Shown here one piece after another: positions 16,357-25,427 of a DNA stretch of 64,000 nt (position 1 is the stretch's first letter; each line of letters starts with the position of its first letter). Source of the stretch: Pseudoalteromonas luteoviolacea (GTDB lineage Bacteria > Pseudomonadota > Gammaproteobacteria > Enterobacterales > Alteromonadaceae); contig NZ_JWIC01000007.1 in the NCBI RefSeq assembly GCF_000814765.1, positions 908,500 through 972,499 of the forward strand. The letters are read 5' to 3'. The notes beneath the pieces were generated by a model that ran no database searches, was not told the origin of the DNA, and saw only the letters and a list, made by a program, of their open reading frames with translations. Both the position numbers and the translations under genes were made by a program.

Positions 16357-17400
16357 ATGGAACAAAATAGCTCTTTTGCGCAGTCTGCAAGTTGTTTAAA
16401 GCAAGCAGTCCCTTTTATGGTTAAATACCAGATCCCATTATCGCCTATGAATTATGCGATTTGGTACTGTTATGTCTTGGGTAAAGAACCTGATCTCAAC
16501 CGGAAACTAGACGAGATTTTGGTTGAACATGGTACCTGTCCACCGGACAGTGCTAAGTCACTCTTTGATGAGTTTCTCAGCGAGCAAGATTTAGCGCTTT
16601 TTCACGAAATGTCTGATCTGGTCAAAGGCACACTCTCTAGTGTTGAACAAGAGATCAATAATACGCTCAACTGCTCTGAAGAGTTTTCAGCTGTACTATC
16701 TGAATGCCACGTAGGCTTGCATCAACTGAAGAAACAAGACCTAGGATCAGGCCCTGAGATATATAATGATGTACTCAATTATGTGTCGAAATTGACGCAA
16801 GAGTCTATTGTTATGCAACATAACGCGCTGTGCTTTCAAAAGAAGTTAGAAGTTGCATACAGTGAGATTAAACAGCTTCAAGAAACGTTGACCGACGCAC
16901 AAACCAAAGCAAGTACTGATAAGCTCACGGGTCTTCTTAATCGCGGCAAGTTTGATGACGATATTATTAAATTTTGTGACGAGCCAAGCACACTTCAAAA
17001 AGTACTTATTTTCGTTGATATAGATCACTTTAAGCAGTTTAATGACGAGTTTGGCCACCAGCGTGGTGATGATGTTCTACGTAAAGTTGCACAAAAGCTT
17101 CAGCTTCACAGCAATGCACAAGGTCAAGCGTATCGTTATGGTGGTGAAGAATTTTGTATTTTGATCTCTTTTTCGAGCATCAGTGAAGCCGTTGGCTTTT
17201 CCAATCGCATCCGTGAAGACATTGCAAAACTGTCCATTAAAGACAAAGAAACTGGCGAAGTTTTAAAGCACATCAGTGCCAGTTTTGGCATTGCACTATA
17301 TGGTAAAACAATGACTTGGCACAGCTTAGTGGAGTGTGCTGATAAAGCCCTATATCTTGCTAAATCACATGGACGAAACCGCGTTGAAGTAGCTGGATAA
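16357..17400 (+). CDS. Diguanylate cyclase (GGDEF), soluble
   Basis: 347 residues without membrane segments. The N-terminal 170 residues are helical with a coiled coil (EVAYSEIKQLQETLTDAQTK-like stretch) leading into the GGDEF domain: DKLTGLLNRGKFDDDI, VDIDHFKQFNDEFGHQRGDD (metal and substrate loop) and the active-site loop YRYGGEEFCIL. The sequence is GGEEF, so it should be active in making cyclic di-GMP. The usual RxxD inhibition site five residues before the loop is not present. The 250 bases upstream (16107-16356) are AT-rich with no gene; no c-di-GMP riboswitch was recognised. Confidence 0.9.
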   Translation: MEQNSSFAQSASCLKQAVPFMVKYQIPLSPMNYAIWYCYVLGKEPDLNRKLDEILVEHGTCPPDSAKSLFDEFLSEQDLALFHEMSDLVKGTLSSVEQEINNTLNCSEEFSAVLSECHVGLHQLKKQDLGSGPEIYNDVLNYVSKLTQESIVMQHNALCFQKKLEVAYSEIKQLQETLTDAQTKASTDKLTGLLNRGKFDDDIIKFCDEPSTLQKVLIFVDIDHFKQFNDEFGHQRGDDVLRKVAQKLQLHSNAQGQAYRYGGEEFCILISFSSISEAVGFSNRIREDIAKLSIKDKETGEVLKHISASFGIALYGKTMTWHSLVECADKALYLAKSHGRNRVEVAG

Positions 17401-17514
17401 GTTACTTCCTTTCCTCCCAAACCAATCAAGTGCTTCAAATCGACAGGCTGCGAGCCTGCGTCTATATAAGTTTACAAATCGACAATTTAATCCATTTTTA
17501 ACTTAAATATCACG

Positions 17515-17604
17515 TTTGTTTCAATTTTAGACCCTATTATTTGTGGCTTAAAGATCGACAAATAGTCCCTTTTTTGATCTTTAAAGTTAAATAATTGAAA
17601 CAAA
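17515..17604. repeat. Nested inverted repeats in a 315-base non-coding region
   Basis: Outer arms TTTGTTTCAATT (17515-17526) and its complement (17593-17604), inner arms TTAAAGATC (17548-17556) and GATCTTTAA (17576-17584). The surrounding gap (17401-17715) also has CAAATCGACA twice, once near 17435 and once near 17475, and a CAGGCTGCGAGCCTG hairpin near 17443. No gene is seen. It may be a folded leader of the lipase operon or a decayed miniature element. Confidence 0.5.
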
Positions 17605-17715
17605 TTTGCGTCACAAATTTGATTTTTGAGTTTTTACTTGCAATTATTTTGTAGCTAAACACGAAGTCGTTGGTGTGTTTACGTCATTAATATAATAAAA
17701 ATGGAGTGTACGTCA

Positions 17716-18768
17716 GTGAAATTAATCAAGAAAATGTTGGTTAGTAGTTTTGTGTTAACGTTGATGGGTGTGAGTGCCAATGTCAGCGCTAAAACATATA
17801 AAACCGTTTTAGTTCATGGATTTCAATCACAGCAACTATCTGAAATTGATCCAAGGAAAATAGATAGTGATGGTCAGGCTTATTGGGCTGATTATTGGGG
17901 AGCACTGGCGGATGAGCGCATAGATTGGCCATCTTATGAGCGTATAGAAGGTAAAATCGCAAGCGATTATCTATGGCCAAAATTGCGTACAATGTCAGAG
18001 CAGGGAGTATGTCAGCCAGGTTGTATTTTTTTGACGCACTCTACGGGTGATTTGGTCACGCGTTATATCATTGATAATCAAGCAAACTGGTTAGAAAATG
18101 CAGGGCTTGAGCCGCTTAACATTGTTGCGACCTTTGATGTAGCAGGTGCTGGAGGCGGTAGTGAGCTGGCTGATTTGGCTGTGAATGCAGCAAATGGTCT
18201 AGCAAACCCGGTGGTAGAAGCGGCTGTGAGAGCATGGCTAGGTCGCTCAGTGGGTCAAACTCTGGGTGTATTGCACGACTTAAAAGTGAATAATGCGCGT
18301 CAATTGGCAAGCTTTCCGAGCGAGCGCACACCGAGATTAAGATTTGTAGCTGATGGTGATCTGTTCATCAACGCAACTAAACTATTTTTACCTGGTATCG
18401 ACGATAGCGTGGTGGCAGCACACTCAGCATGTGGCGCAAACCAAGCAGGTGCGTTCGATAGTTGTAGTGTCAGTGTTGGCATGGATGGAAAACTAACAAG
18501 CCAAGATGGTGTAAGAAACTTCTGGCCATATCACTATCCTATGCTGATGAGTGATAATTATGATCACTTTTCAGTCATCGTTAACCAGTCAAAAGGTAAA
18601 GTAACAACCGCCAATGCGTCAGCTCAACTTGCGCCAAATAAGCGTGTTGCATTCTCTACTTATGAAGAAGAGAAAGGCTTTTGGATTTGGAAGAAAAAAT
18701 ATAGATACGTAAGACAATCAGACAATACCAGTATGTCAGCACTTTTATATGCTGCTATGCCTGAGTAA
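17716..18768 (+). CDS. Secreted lipase-like alpha/beta hydrolase
   Basis: About 350 residues with a signal peptide (KKMLVSSFVLTLMGVSANVSA). An alpha/beta hydrolase core is visible: TVLVHGFQ (oxyanion loop) and the nucleophile elbow THSTGD in place of the usual GHSxG, followed by LVTRYIIDN. Candidate acid and His are further on (DGDLFINAT; SDNYDHFSV). The start at GTG 17716 is preferred because GGAG lies nine bases upstream; ATG 17701 has no Shine-Dalgarno. The next gene begins five bases after the stop, so the two form an operon. Resembles bacterial secreted lipases but the substrate is unknown. Confidence 0.7.
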   Translation: MKLIKKMLVSSFVLTLMGVSANVSAKTYKTVLVHGFQSQQLSEIDPRKIDSDGQAYWADYWGALADERIDWPSYERIEGKIASDYLWPKLRTMSEQGVCQPGCIFLTHSTGDLVTRYIIDNQANWLENAGLEPLNIVATFDVAGAGGGSELADLAVNAANGLANPVVEAAVRAWLGRSVGQTLGVLHDLKVNNARQLASFPSERTPRLRFVADGDLFINATKLFLPGIDDSVVAAHSACGANQAGAFDSCSVSVGMDGKLTSQDGVRNFWPYHYPMLMSDNYDHFSVIVNQSKGKVTTANASAQLAPNKRVAFSTYEEEKGFWIWKKKYRYVRQSDNTSMSALLYAAMPE

Positions 18769-18773
18769 CTGCG

Positions 18774-19841
18774 ATGAAAAAAGTGGTTATAATCATAATA
18801 AGTGCCTTAACGGCACTTATTATTTGGCGATTATTGTCGCCCAGTGAACCCCAACAACAACCTGTGGTAGCAACAGAAAAAGAGACTCCGCAGGTTATTG
18901 AACAAAAAGATACTGAAGTTGCTAGTGAACCTCAATCAAAACCAGCCCCACGTGCAGTGGATATGTCACCATTTCAGCTCACTAGCACGCAAAAAGCAGC
19001 CAAAGTCATCGCCAATAATTACCGTGAAACTTTACGTTATGCACCTTATTCTCAGCCTTTAACTCGCAATGATACTGACCGGTTAGAGCCCAATCGGTTT
19101 GTGCCTGTGACTGTACCGACTTCAGATATGAGCGGCACCATTTCATTAGCATTGAATAAGTACCGCTTCATTCATCCAGAGCCGATCCAACTCACTTTAT
19201 CAGGCGAGCAGATATCGCGAGCAAAAGTTGTGATTAGTTTGGTAGATGATAGCAAGGTGATACTCGAAAGATCTTTGCGTGTGGCAGATTCCAGCGCGTA
19301 TGCCGAAGTGTCAGGTAGAAAAGAGTTTTATGGCGACCTGCAGATAAAAGTTGAGGCAGATGTCGCAGGCGACCCTATTACCATTGTGGCACAAGCTAAG
19401 TATGAACAGCCCAGTGCAAAACTCACCGGCTTAAAGCGTGCCGAGGTCAATGGCAGTGATTTACAAATCACTTTAGCTTTGGACGTTGAAGATGCTGGGA
19501 TATATCGGGTGAGAGCAAACCTATATGATGGGGCGCAGCCTTTGGCGCATTTAGTCGCTAAGTCAAAGTTGTCTTTCGGCCAACAAGAAATAACACTAAA
19601 AGCCCACCAAACGGTGCTACCTACCTCGAGTTCAGATTTAAGACTGATGACCTTCATCGTTGAACGCATGTCTTCAATCCCAGGGGAACGAACTCGATTT
19701 GGAGAAAGCGCGTTCTCTGAGCTCCCTCTCGTAGATATAGACCTTTCGGAGCTATCCAGGGACCCTTACTCGCCAAATGCGAAAGAGCGTGCAAGTTTAG
19801 AGTTTTTGCAAGGTATGGCTGAGCAACAAAGTGCCCGCTAG
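18774..19841 (+). CDS. Membrane-anchored periplasmic partner of the lipase-like protein
   Basis: 355 residues. One N-terminal hydrophobic helix (VVIIIISALTALIIWRLL) is followed by a Pro/Glu/Gln/Thr-rich linker (residues 20-65) and a strand-rich domain of about 200 residues with Ig-like alternation (IYRVRANLYDG, KVVISLVDD). The topology, anchor then flexible linker then domain, and the position five bases behind a secreted lipase recall lipase-specific foldases (Lif), but Lif is helical and carries other motifs; this looks beta-rich, so it would be an unrelated partner. No known family recognised. Confidence 0.6.
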   Translation: MKKVVIIIISALTALIIWRLLSPSEPQQQPVVATEKETPQVIEQKDTEVASEPQSKPAPRAVDMSPFQLTSTQKAAKVIANNYRETLRYAPYSQPLTRNDTDRLEPNRFVPVTVPTSDMSGTISLALNKYRFIHPEPIQLTLSGEQISRAKVVISLVDDSKVILERSLRVADSSAYAEVSGRKEFYGDLQIKVEADVAGDPITIVAQAKYEQPSAKLTGLKRAEVNGSDLQITLALDVEDAGIYRVRANLYDGAQPLAHLVAKSKLSFGQQEITLKAHQTVLPTSSSDLRLMTFIVERMSSIPGERTRFGESAFSELPLVDIDLSELSRDPYSPNAKERASLEFLQGMAEQQSAR

Positions 19842-19857
19842 AGCTCATCAATACCAG

Positions 19858-21810
19858 CTAGTCAGTGTTAAATCTGCCAACAAGTTCATTGAGATTGTTG
19901 GCAAATATCACTAATTGTTTTGCACCATCATATAAGGTGTCGGCAGATTGACTAACGTGCTTGATTGATTGGTTCACGCCTTCAATTTGTGTGCGACTGT
20001 CACTTGCATAGGCACCTTGCTGCTCTGCTTGCTCGGAAATATTTGCGATAATGGGCTTTACCCGTGAAATCGAATCGGCAATTTCTTCAAATGCTTGATG
20101 CGCTTGTTCTGATTGTTCAATGGCTGATTTAGACTCCTCGACGCTTAACGTCATGTGCTTAGATACTGAGCGAGTTTGGTCGGTGAGTTTTGTGAGTACT
20201 TTTTCGATGTCTTTAGTTGCATCATGCGAGCGCTGCGCGAGTGTCCGTACTTCGTCAGCCACAACAGCAAAGCCTCGACCTTGTTCACCTGCTCGGGCAG
20301 CTTCGATAGCCGCATTGAGTGCCAGCAAATTTGTTTGTTCCGCGATGGTTCTGATCACCTCAAGTATATTGGTAATGTTATTACTTTGAGCTTCGAGTTC
20401 GCTCATGGCTTTTGCAGAACTATCCAGTGAGTCGTTCAGTGTGGCCACTTGTTGTACAGTACTTTGGATAAGCGTATTACCTTGTTGTGCATGTGAGTCG
20501 GTATTTGATATTTCGCTCAATGCTTGGGTGCAATTGTCGTTGACCGTCATCGCCATATTTTCCATGGCATGGGTGTGTTCTGCGGTTTGTTGTGATGTGC
20601 TTGCTTGGTGATGACATTGACCGCGAATTTCATCAATGCTGCCATGGGATTGCTGAGCTTGCTCGTTCAAATTGCTGGCATTGCTTTTAATATCGATAAC
20701 TAATGCATTGATAGAGTTTAAAAATTGATTAAACCAAGAAGCCAGTTCACTGATCTCATCGTTACCAATGATCTGTAACCGTTTTGACAAGTTGCCTTCT
20801 CCCTGCGCGATTTCTTTTAAGCCCTCGGATACCATTTCGATGGGATAGACAATTTTATTGGCCAGTACAATGGCAATCACGATAAATAGCACCAGCATGA
20901 TGACAGCAATAACACTGATGTTATACGACATTGTATAGGCGGAAGCTAAAATCTCTTCCTCATTCATTAAAGCAATAAAGGTCCAATTTAAGGTTTGCGA
21001 GTGATACAGTTTTGCCATTAATTTTGAGTTATTATCATTGATTTCGATGAGCGCATCTTTAGGGCCACTTTTAATCGCTTGGAATTTTTCAGAAGTTAAC
21101 TCTGCGATATTTTTAAAGTTGCTATCTGGGTTTTTGGGGTCGGCTAAAATGGTGCCATTGCCATCTAACAGCATCAAATAACCTGTTTCTCCTAATTGAA
21201 TGCTGCTGACTATGTCGGTCAAGGTAGCGAGTGTGACGTCAAGAGATTGCACGCCGACTAACGTGCTATTACGTTTGATTGCCGTGGCAATGGACACCAT
21301 AGCTTGGCCTGTGACGCCCTGATAAGGATCCGTGATGATGACGTCATCAGAGGATTGAGTGACTTCTTGATACCAAGGTCGTTTACGTGGGTCGTAGCCG
21401 CCGAGTGGCTCTGCGGGATATTGTATAAAGCCACCTTGTGCTGTGCCTAAATAAACAAACAGTAACTCAGGGTGTGTCACGCCAAAACTTTTAAAAAGCT
21501 CAAAAATCGCGGCTTCGTTCTTGCCAGAAGATTCCGGCGTCATCATTTTTTCTGCGCCAAAATAGGTGGTTGTATCGTCACCGACGTTTGTTACTGATTG
21601 GCTCTGAGCTAAAAAACGCGCATTGTTTTTCATTTGTTCGAAAAACAATACAAAGGTATTTTCAACTTGCCGTATTTCACTGTCAGATGAAGCGGTAAAA
21701 CGAGTTAGGGACTCTTGTTTGGTGCGCGTAATACTCATAATTGATATTGCTAGTATCGGTATAATCACAGTAAGTACAAAGCTTACGATGAGTTTTTGGC
21801 GCATTCTCAT
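19858..21810 (-). CDS. Methyl-accepting chemotaxis protein with dCache sensor
   Basis: 650 residues: transmembrane helix 1 (about residues 8-28), periplasmic dCache domain (about 40-270), transmembrane helix 2 (about 285-305), HAMP, and a signalling domain. The dCache ligand region has YDPRKRPWYQEV and GQAMVSIATAI, which are typical of amino-acid or amine sensing dCache receptors; the exact ligand is not certain. The hairpin tip reads RTIAEQTNLLALNAAIEAARAGEQGRGF. No CheR-binding pentapeptide ends the protein. Single gene with a 144-base upstream gap. Confidence 0.93.
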   Translation of the reverse strand: MRMRQKLIVSFVLTVIIPILAISIMSITRTKQESLTRFTASSDSEIRQVENTFVLFFEQMKNNARFLAQSQSVTNVGDDTTTYFGAEKMMTPESSGKNEAAIFELFKSFGVTHPELLFVYLGTAQGGFIQYPAEPLGGYDPRKRPWYQEVTQSSDDVIITDPYQGVTGQAMVSIATAIKRNSTLVGVQSLDVTLATLTDIVSSIQLGETGYLMLLDGNGTILADPKNPDSNFKNIAELTSEKFQAIKSGPKDALIEINDNNSKLMAKLYHSQTLNWTFIALMNEEEILASAYTMSYNISVIAVIMLVLFIVIAIVLANKIVYPIEMVSEGLKEIAQGEGNLSKRLQIIGNDEISELASWFNQFLNSINALVIDIKSNASNLNEQAQQSHGSIDEIRGQCHHQASTSQQTAEHTHAMENMAMTVNDNCTQALSEISNTDSHAQQGNTLIQSTVQQVATLNDSLDSSAKAMSELEAQSNNITNILEVIRTIAEQTNLLALNAAIEAARAGEQGRGFAVVADEVRTLAQRSHDATKDIEKVLTKLTDQTRSVSKHMTLSVEESKSAIEQSEQAHQAFEEIADSISRVKPIIANISEQAEQQGAYASDSRTQIEGVNQSIKHVSQSADTLYDGAKQLVIFANNLNELVGRFNTD

Positions 21811-21954
21811 AACTCACTCCTACATCAATGCTTTGAATGAGTATAGTTGTTGAATTTAATCTTCGTTAGTCAGCTAAATTAATAAATTCAGGAGTTGATT
21901 GTCTTTGTTATGAAAATAATAGAGCCGCGGAACAAACAGTATTTGCATTAGGGG

Positions 21955-22491
21955 CTAAGTTGTTACATGCTCTCTTTTCAATATTGAATACAGATAACTG
22001 TCACAATAACCTGAATCGAGCGGCATATGCTCACGTAAGTGCCCTTCTTTTTGCATCCCCAGCTTCTCCATCAACTGCCAAGATGGTTTATTGTCAGTGG
22101 CACATATCGCCGTTATTTTATTTAAGTCAAAATGCTTAAAAAGATGAGAGACAAAAGCATGAGTGGCCTCAAAAGCATATCCCTTTTTATGCTGGTTTGG
22201 GCTGAGTCGATAGCCAATTTCTCCGATTTGATGATCTACATGGGTAAATTTGAAGAGCATCTCACCAATAAATTCTCCAGACACTTTATGTTCTATGGCC
22301 ATTAACATTTTTTGACCCTCAACTTTTCTCCAGGGCTGTTCGGCCTCTTCAATGCGTTTTTTTACATCGGCCAACGTGGCGGGCCGGCCTATAAATTTTG
22401 AGGTTTCTACGTCTTTACGGGAATGGTAAACCGCGTTTAAATCTCGCTTATTTAGTGGCCTGATTATGAGTCTTTGGGTCTCGAATTGCAT
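21955..22491 (-). CDS. GNAT-family acetyltransferase (RimJ/RimL type)
   Basis: About 178 residues. The start FETQRLIIRPLNKRDLNAVYHS is the RimJ/RimL-type N-acetyltransferase signature, followed by GEIGYRLSPNQHKKGYAFEATHAF (acetyl-CoA loop) and the helix FDLNKITAICATDNKPSWQLMEKLGMQKEG. ATG 22491 is chosen because AAGGA lies just before it; it overlaps the end of the MFS gene upstream by 44 bases, indicating translational coupling. The target is unknown; an antibiotic or a protein N-terminus are both possible. Confidence 0.85.
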   Translation of the reverse strand: MQFETQRLIIRPLNKRDLNAVYHSRKDVETSKFIGRPATLADVKKRIEEAEQPWRKVEGQKMLMAIEHKVSGEFIGEMLFKFTHVDHQIGEIGYRLSPNQHKKGYAFEATHAFVSHLFKHFDLNKITAICATDNKPSWQLMEKLGMQKEGHLREHMPLDSGYCDSYLYSILKREHVTT

Positions 22492-23698
22492 TCTGTTTTC
22501 CTTGAATATGGTCATTGTTTTTATGGACATGAGACAGGTTCTTCACTGCGAATAGTATAATGATAGAAGTGAGTAAAATTATGAGCGATATTGAATCAGG
22601 TCCACTGATCAAAAATTGATTTGCAAGCCAAGCGACGACAGAAAATATCAATAACTCCGTTGCGCCAACGAGCGCATTAGCTGTGCTGGAACGCGATTTG
22701 TGAAAATGGCCAACGTAATACATATAGCTTGGGAAGTATCCACCAAAAATAAACAATATCGCGCAGTAGGCCAATATCACGGCATATACAGAATCGTGAA
22801 GCAATAAGAAAGTCAGCGCACTCAATGGCAGTGCTGGCCAAAGATAAGCGACCACTTTGAGATGGCTAACGTGTTTTTGCATCAACTTTGCGAGGGAAGA
22901 GCCAATCAGTAACCCCCCCATGCAAACAGTCATTGCTTGACCGATTTGCTCGGTGGTAAAGCTAAATTGATTGCGTAACAAAAAAGGAAAATAGAGCTGA
23001 ATCGTTAAATATAGGAATGTTGGTGCCCACTTTATGATTGCCATCGAAACAAAATAGCGACTCGTCAAAATATCTTGATACTGTTTAACGAGCGCTGAAG
23101 GGCGCAATGACATATTGGTCGATCGTTGCGATGGGAATACGACCAGCCCAAACATCATCACGAAGCCATAGTATGCAATCAGTGCATAAGACATGCCTTG
23201 CCATGAAAACATTTCAGCCAGCGTACCGGCAAACAATGGCGTAATGAGGGCAACCACGCTGGCTGAAATCGCTAAGTTGCCCATCGAGCTATTGAGTTTA
23301 TTGCCATTGAAAGTTGCATAGAGGATCGCGCGGCTAACTAATACTGGTGATGCACTGCCTATGCCTTGCAGTATACGGCCGATTAAAAATACTTCAGCAT
23401 CTGGGGCTAACGCACAGAGCAATGTACCGATGATCAATATAATTTGCCCACCGATAAAAATAGGTCTGCTACCAAACTTATCACATAGCGGTCCTGCGAC
23501 TAATTGTGCAGCGCCCAATGACAGGAAAAAGCTAATAATAATCGCTTGGCTGGCACCCTCTGTCAGGGATAAGTATTGAGTGATATCCGGTAAAACAGGC
23601 ATAAATATCTGGCTGGCAAGCTGAGAGCAAGATAATAAAAAAGCGGCCAATGCGATATATCGATTCACAATAAGAGTTCTTCCGGGTAAGACAATCAT
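22448..23698 (-). CDS. MFS efflux transporter (Bcr/CflA-like)
   Basis: About 416 residues with twelve hydrophobic helices. Drug:H+ antiporter signatures are visible: SQIFMPVLPDI in helix 1, PLCDKFGSRPIFIGGQ (motif A) and LIGRILQGIGSASPVLVSRA (motif B/C region). The set fits Bcr/CflA-type multidrug exporters. Start uncertain: GTG 23704, ATG 23698 or GTG 23668; ATG 23698 has an AGGA upstream. The end overlaps the GNAT gene. Divergent from the LysR gene at 23773, its likely regulator. Confidence 0.85.
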   Translation of the reverse strand: MIVLPGRTLIVNRYIALAAFLLSCSQLASQIFMPVLPDITQYLSLTEGASQAIIISFFLSLGAAQLVAGPLCDKFGSRPIFIGGQIILIIGTLLCALAPDAEVFLIGRILQGIGSASPVLVSRAILYATFNGNKLNSSMGNLAISASVVALITPLFAGTLAEMFSWQGMSYALIAYYGFVMMFGLVVFPSQRSTNMSLRPSALVKQYQDILTSRYFVSMAIIKWAPTFLYLTIQLYFPFLLRNQFSFTTEQIGQAMTVCMGGLLIGSSLAKLMQKHVSHLKVVAYLWPALPLSALTFLLLHDSVYAVILAYCAILFIFGGYFPSYMYYVGHFHKSRSSTANALVGATELLIFSVVAWLANQFLISGPDSISLIILLTSIIILFAVKNLSHVHKNNDHIQGKQNAIRDPKTHNQATK

Positions 23699-23713
23699 GT
23701 GCACTATATCCTG

Positions 23714-23749
23714 CTTTTAATGTCCTAAAAATAAGGTAATAATTAAAAG
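23714..23749. promoter_or_regulatory. Inverted repeat between divergent MFS and LysR genes
   Basis: CTTTTAAT (23714-23721) and ATTAAAAG (23742-23749) form a perfect eight-base inverted repeat with a 20-base spacer, filling most of the 74-base gap. Likely an operator of the LysR protein. Confidence 0.45.
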
Positions 23750-23772
23750 ACTTTTTCTTTATAGGAATTAAT

Positions 23773-24669
23773 ATGGATTGGCTGAGTGCTGTGCGAAGTT
23801 TTGTTGTGCTGTCTGACATGGGCAGTTTTACTAAAGCGGCAGATGTCATTGGGGTATCAGCGTCTGCGATGAGTAAGCGCATTGACTGGCTAGAAAAGCA
23901 ATTAGGCCAAACGTTATTCGTGCGTACAACCCGAAGAGTGAGCTTAAATGAAAATGGAGTACGTTTTTTATCTTACGCAAGAAATTGGGTTGGTCAGTTT
24001 GATGACATGCTTGAACAAGCGCAAGGGAGTGAGCTTGAGCCTCAGGGCACTTTAAAAATAGCCGCCACTCAAGCGATTGGCAGTAGTTTGTTGATGCCAA
24101 TCATTGAGTCGTTTTTACACAAGTATAAAGATTTAACCATTCATTTAAATATATTGACGCCAGGCGCACCGCCAGATCTCGAACATGATCTTGTGATCAC
24201 GAGTTACTATGAAGAGTTTGACTCAATGGCACACAAAGGCATTCGCCTTGCCGACTATCAAATGACGTTATTTGGCGCGCCGAGTTACCTGTCTCAATGT
24301 GCGCAAATTAACTCTATTGAAGATCTCGCCTCTCATAAAATGCTATTGAGTAATTATTATCAAAAGAAAGGGGGGATCATCTTAGAGGATGGCACCTTAT
24401 TTGACTTTAGCCATTATAATTTTGTTTCTGACCATTTGGATGCCTTGATGAAAGCCGCTATTCAAGGTATGGGGTTGATTTTTATTTCACCTCAGTATGT
24501 TGCCAGAGAACTCAAGCAGGGAGTGTTAATTCCTGTATTGCCGAATTTAAAGTCTGAAGTGAAGCAGCTTTGGGCTTATTATCCCAATACGCGCTTCACG
24601 CCATATAAAACCAAGCTTTTCATTGATGAACTAAAACGCAGCCTAAGCGGGTTAAAAGCGATAGTTTAA
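23773..24669 (+). CDS. LysR-family transcriptional regulator
   Basis: 298 residues. Canonical N-terminal helix-turn-helix: WLSAVRSFVVLSDMGSFTKAA, ASAMSKRIDWLEKQLGQTLFVRTTRRVSLNENG. The effector domain starts GTLKIAATQAIGSSLLMP. ATG 23773 has AGGA upstream. Divergent from the MFS/GNAT pair that it probably controls. Its stop lies inside the 3' end of the barrel gene on the other strand (18-base convergent overlap). Confidence 0.92.
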   Translation: MDWLSAVRSFVVLSDMGSFTKAADVIGVSASAMSKRIDWLEKQLGQTLFVRTTRRVSLNENGVRFLSYARNWVGQFDDMLEQAQGSELEPQGTLKIAATQAIGSSLLMPIIESFLHKYKDLTIHLNILTPGAPPDLEHDLVITSYYEEFDSMAHKGIRLADYQMTLFGAPSYLSQCAQINSIEDLASHKMLLSNYYQKKGGIILEDGTLFDFSHYNFVSDHLDALMKAAIQGMGLIFISPQYVARELKQGVLIPVLPNLKSEVKQLWAYYPNTRFTPYKTKLFIDELKRSLSGLKAIV

Positions 24670-25257
24670 CCCTGCGCTTAGCTGGAATTGGTTTAGTACG
24701 TCACCATCAAAATGCCAGATACAGTTGTCAGTCGTTTGAGGGTCATCATCGCATACAACAGATGACGAGTTTTTCACGATGGTGGCCATCCAACGTAATT
24801 CGGTGAATGCGTGGAATCCTGCGCCAATGTGATAATCTAACCCAGTGAATAAACCAGAAGCAAAAAAGTCATCGGCTTCTGCAAAGTTAGGTGTTATACG
24901 GTTAACACCTATTTGAGCACCTACATAACTGGAGATGTCGTCATTAATAGGAATCTCAATAGCACTTTGAAATAGTAGGTACTCCATGTCTACTTTCGCG
25001 ATGTCATTCTCTGCCAATTCGGTTTCATTAAAGCTATAGAAAAGTCCATACCGTGTGTTGTTTATCAATTTGTCGACAGACACACCAAAATGACTGTTGT
25101 CCTCTAAATCAATCTTATATTCTTTACTCGTTGTCAAATCGTGGTTAGTTGAGTATCCACCGAATGCAGACACAGAGTAGTCTTGCTCCTGAGCTTGTAC
25201 AAATTGCGTTGAGCTTAATAAGCAAACCGTGGTCACGAGGCCAAATACTTTGTTCAT
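24652..25257 (-). CDS. Outer-membrane beta-barrel protein
   Basis: 201 residues with a signal peptide (MNKVFGLVTTVCLLSSTQFVQA). Alternating amphipathic strands separated by acidic loops follow (FGGYSTNHDLTTS, YGLFYSFNET, SSYVGAQIGVNRI, FTGLDYHIGAGFHAFTELRW, FQLSAGLNYRF). It ends in an aromatic residue (RF), the BamA recognition signature of barrels. The size fits an eight-stranded OmpA/OmpW-like barrel without a periplasmic domain. A small loop holds two cysteines (VVCDDDPQTTDNC). Function unknown. Confidence 0.82.
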   Translation of the reverse strand: MNKVFGLVTTVCLLSSTQFVQAQEQDYSVSAFGGYSTNHDLTTSKEYKIDLEDNSHFGVSVDKLINNTRYGLFYSFNETELAENDIAKVDMEYLLFQSAIEIPINDDISSYVGAQIGVNRITPNFAEADDFFASGLFTGLDYHIGAGFHAFTELRWMATIVKNSSSVVCDDDPQTTDNCIWHFDGDVLNQFQLSAGLNYRF

Positions 25258-25427
25258 ACATAATCCTTTTATGCTTTGTTAGGGCTATTTTGGCATAGAT
25301 TTTTAGATTAAAGGGAGAAAAATAAAAATAAACGAGTTTTTTAAGACAAAGTTGAAACTAGCAAAAACATTGATAGTTTCAACTCAGTGGAAATTAAATT
25401 ACATGATAGTCGCACTATGCCTTTAAT

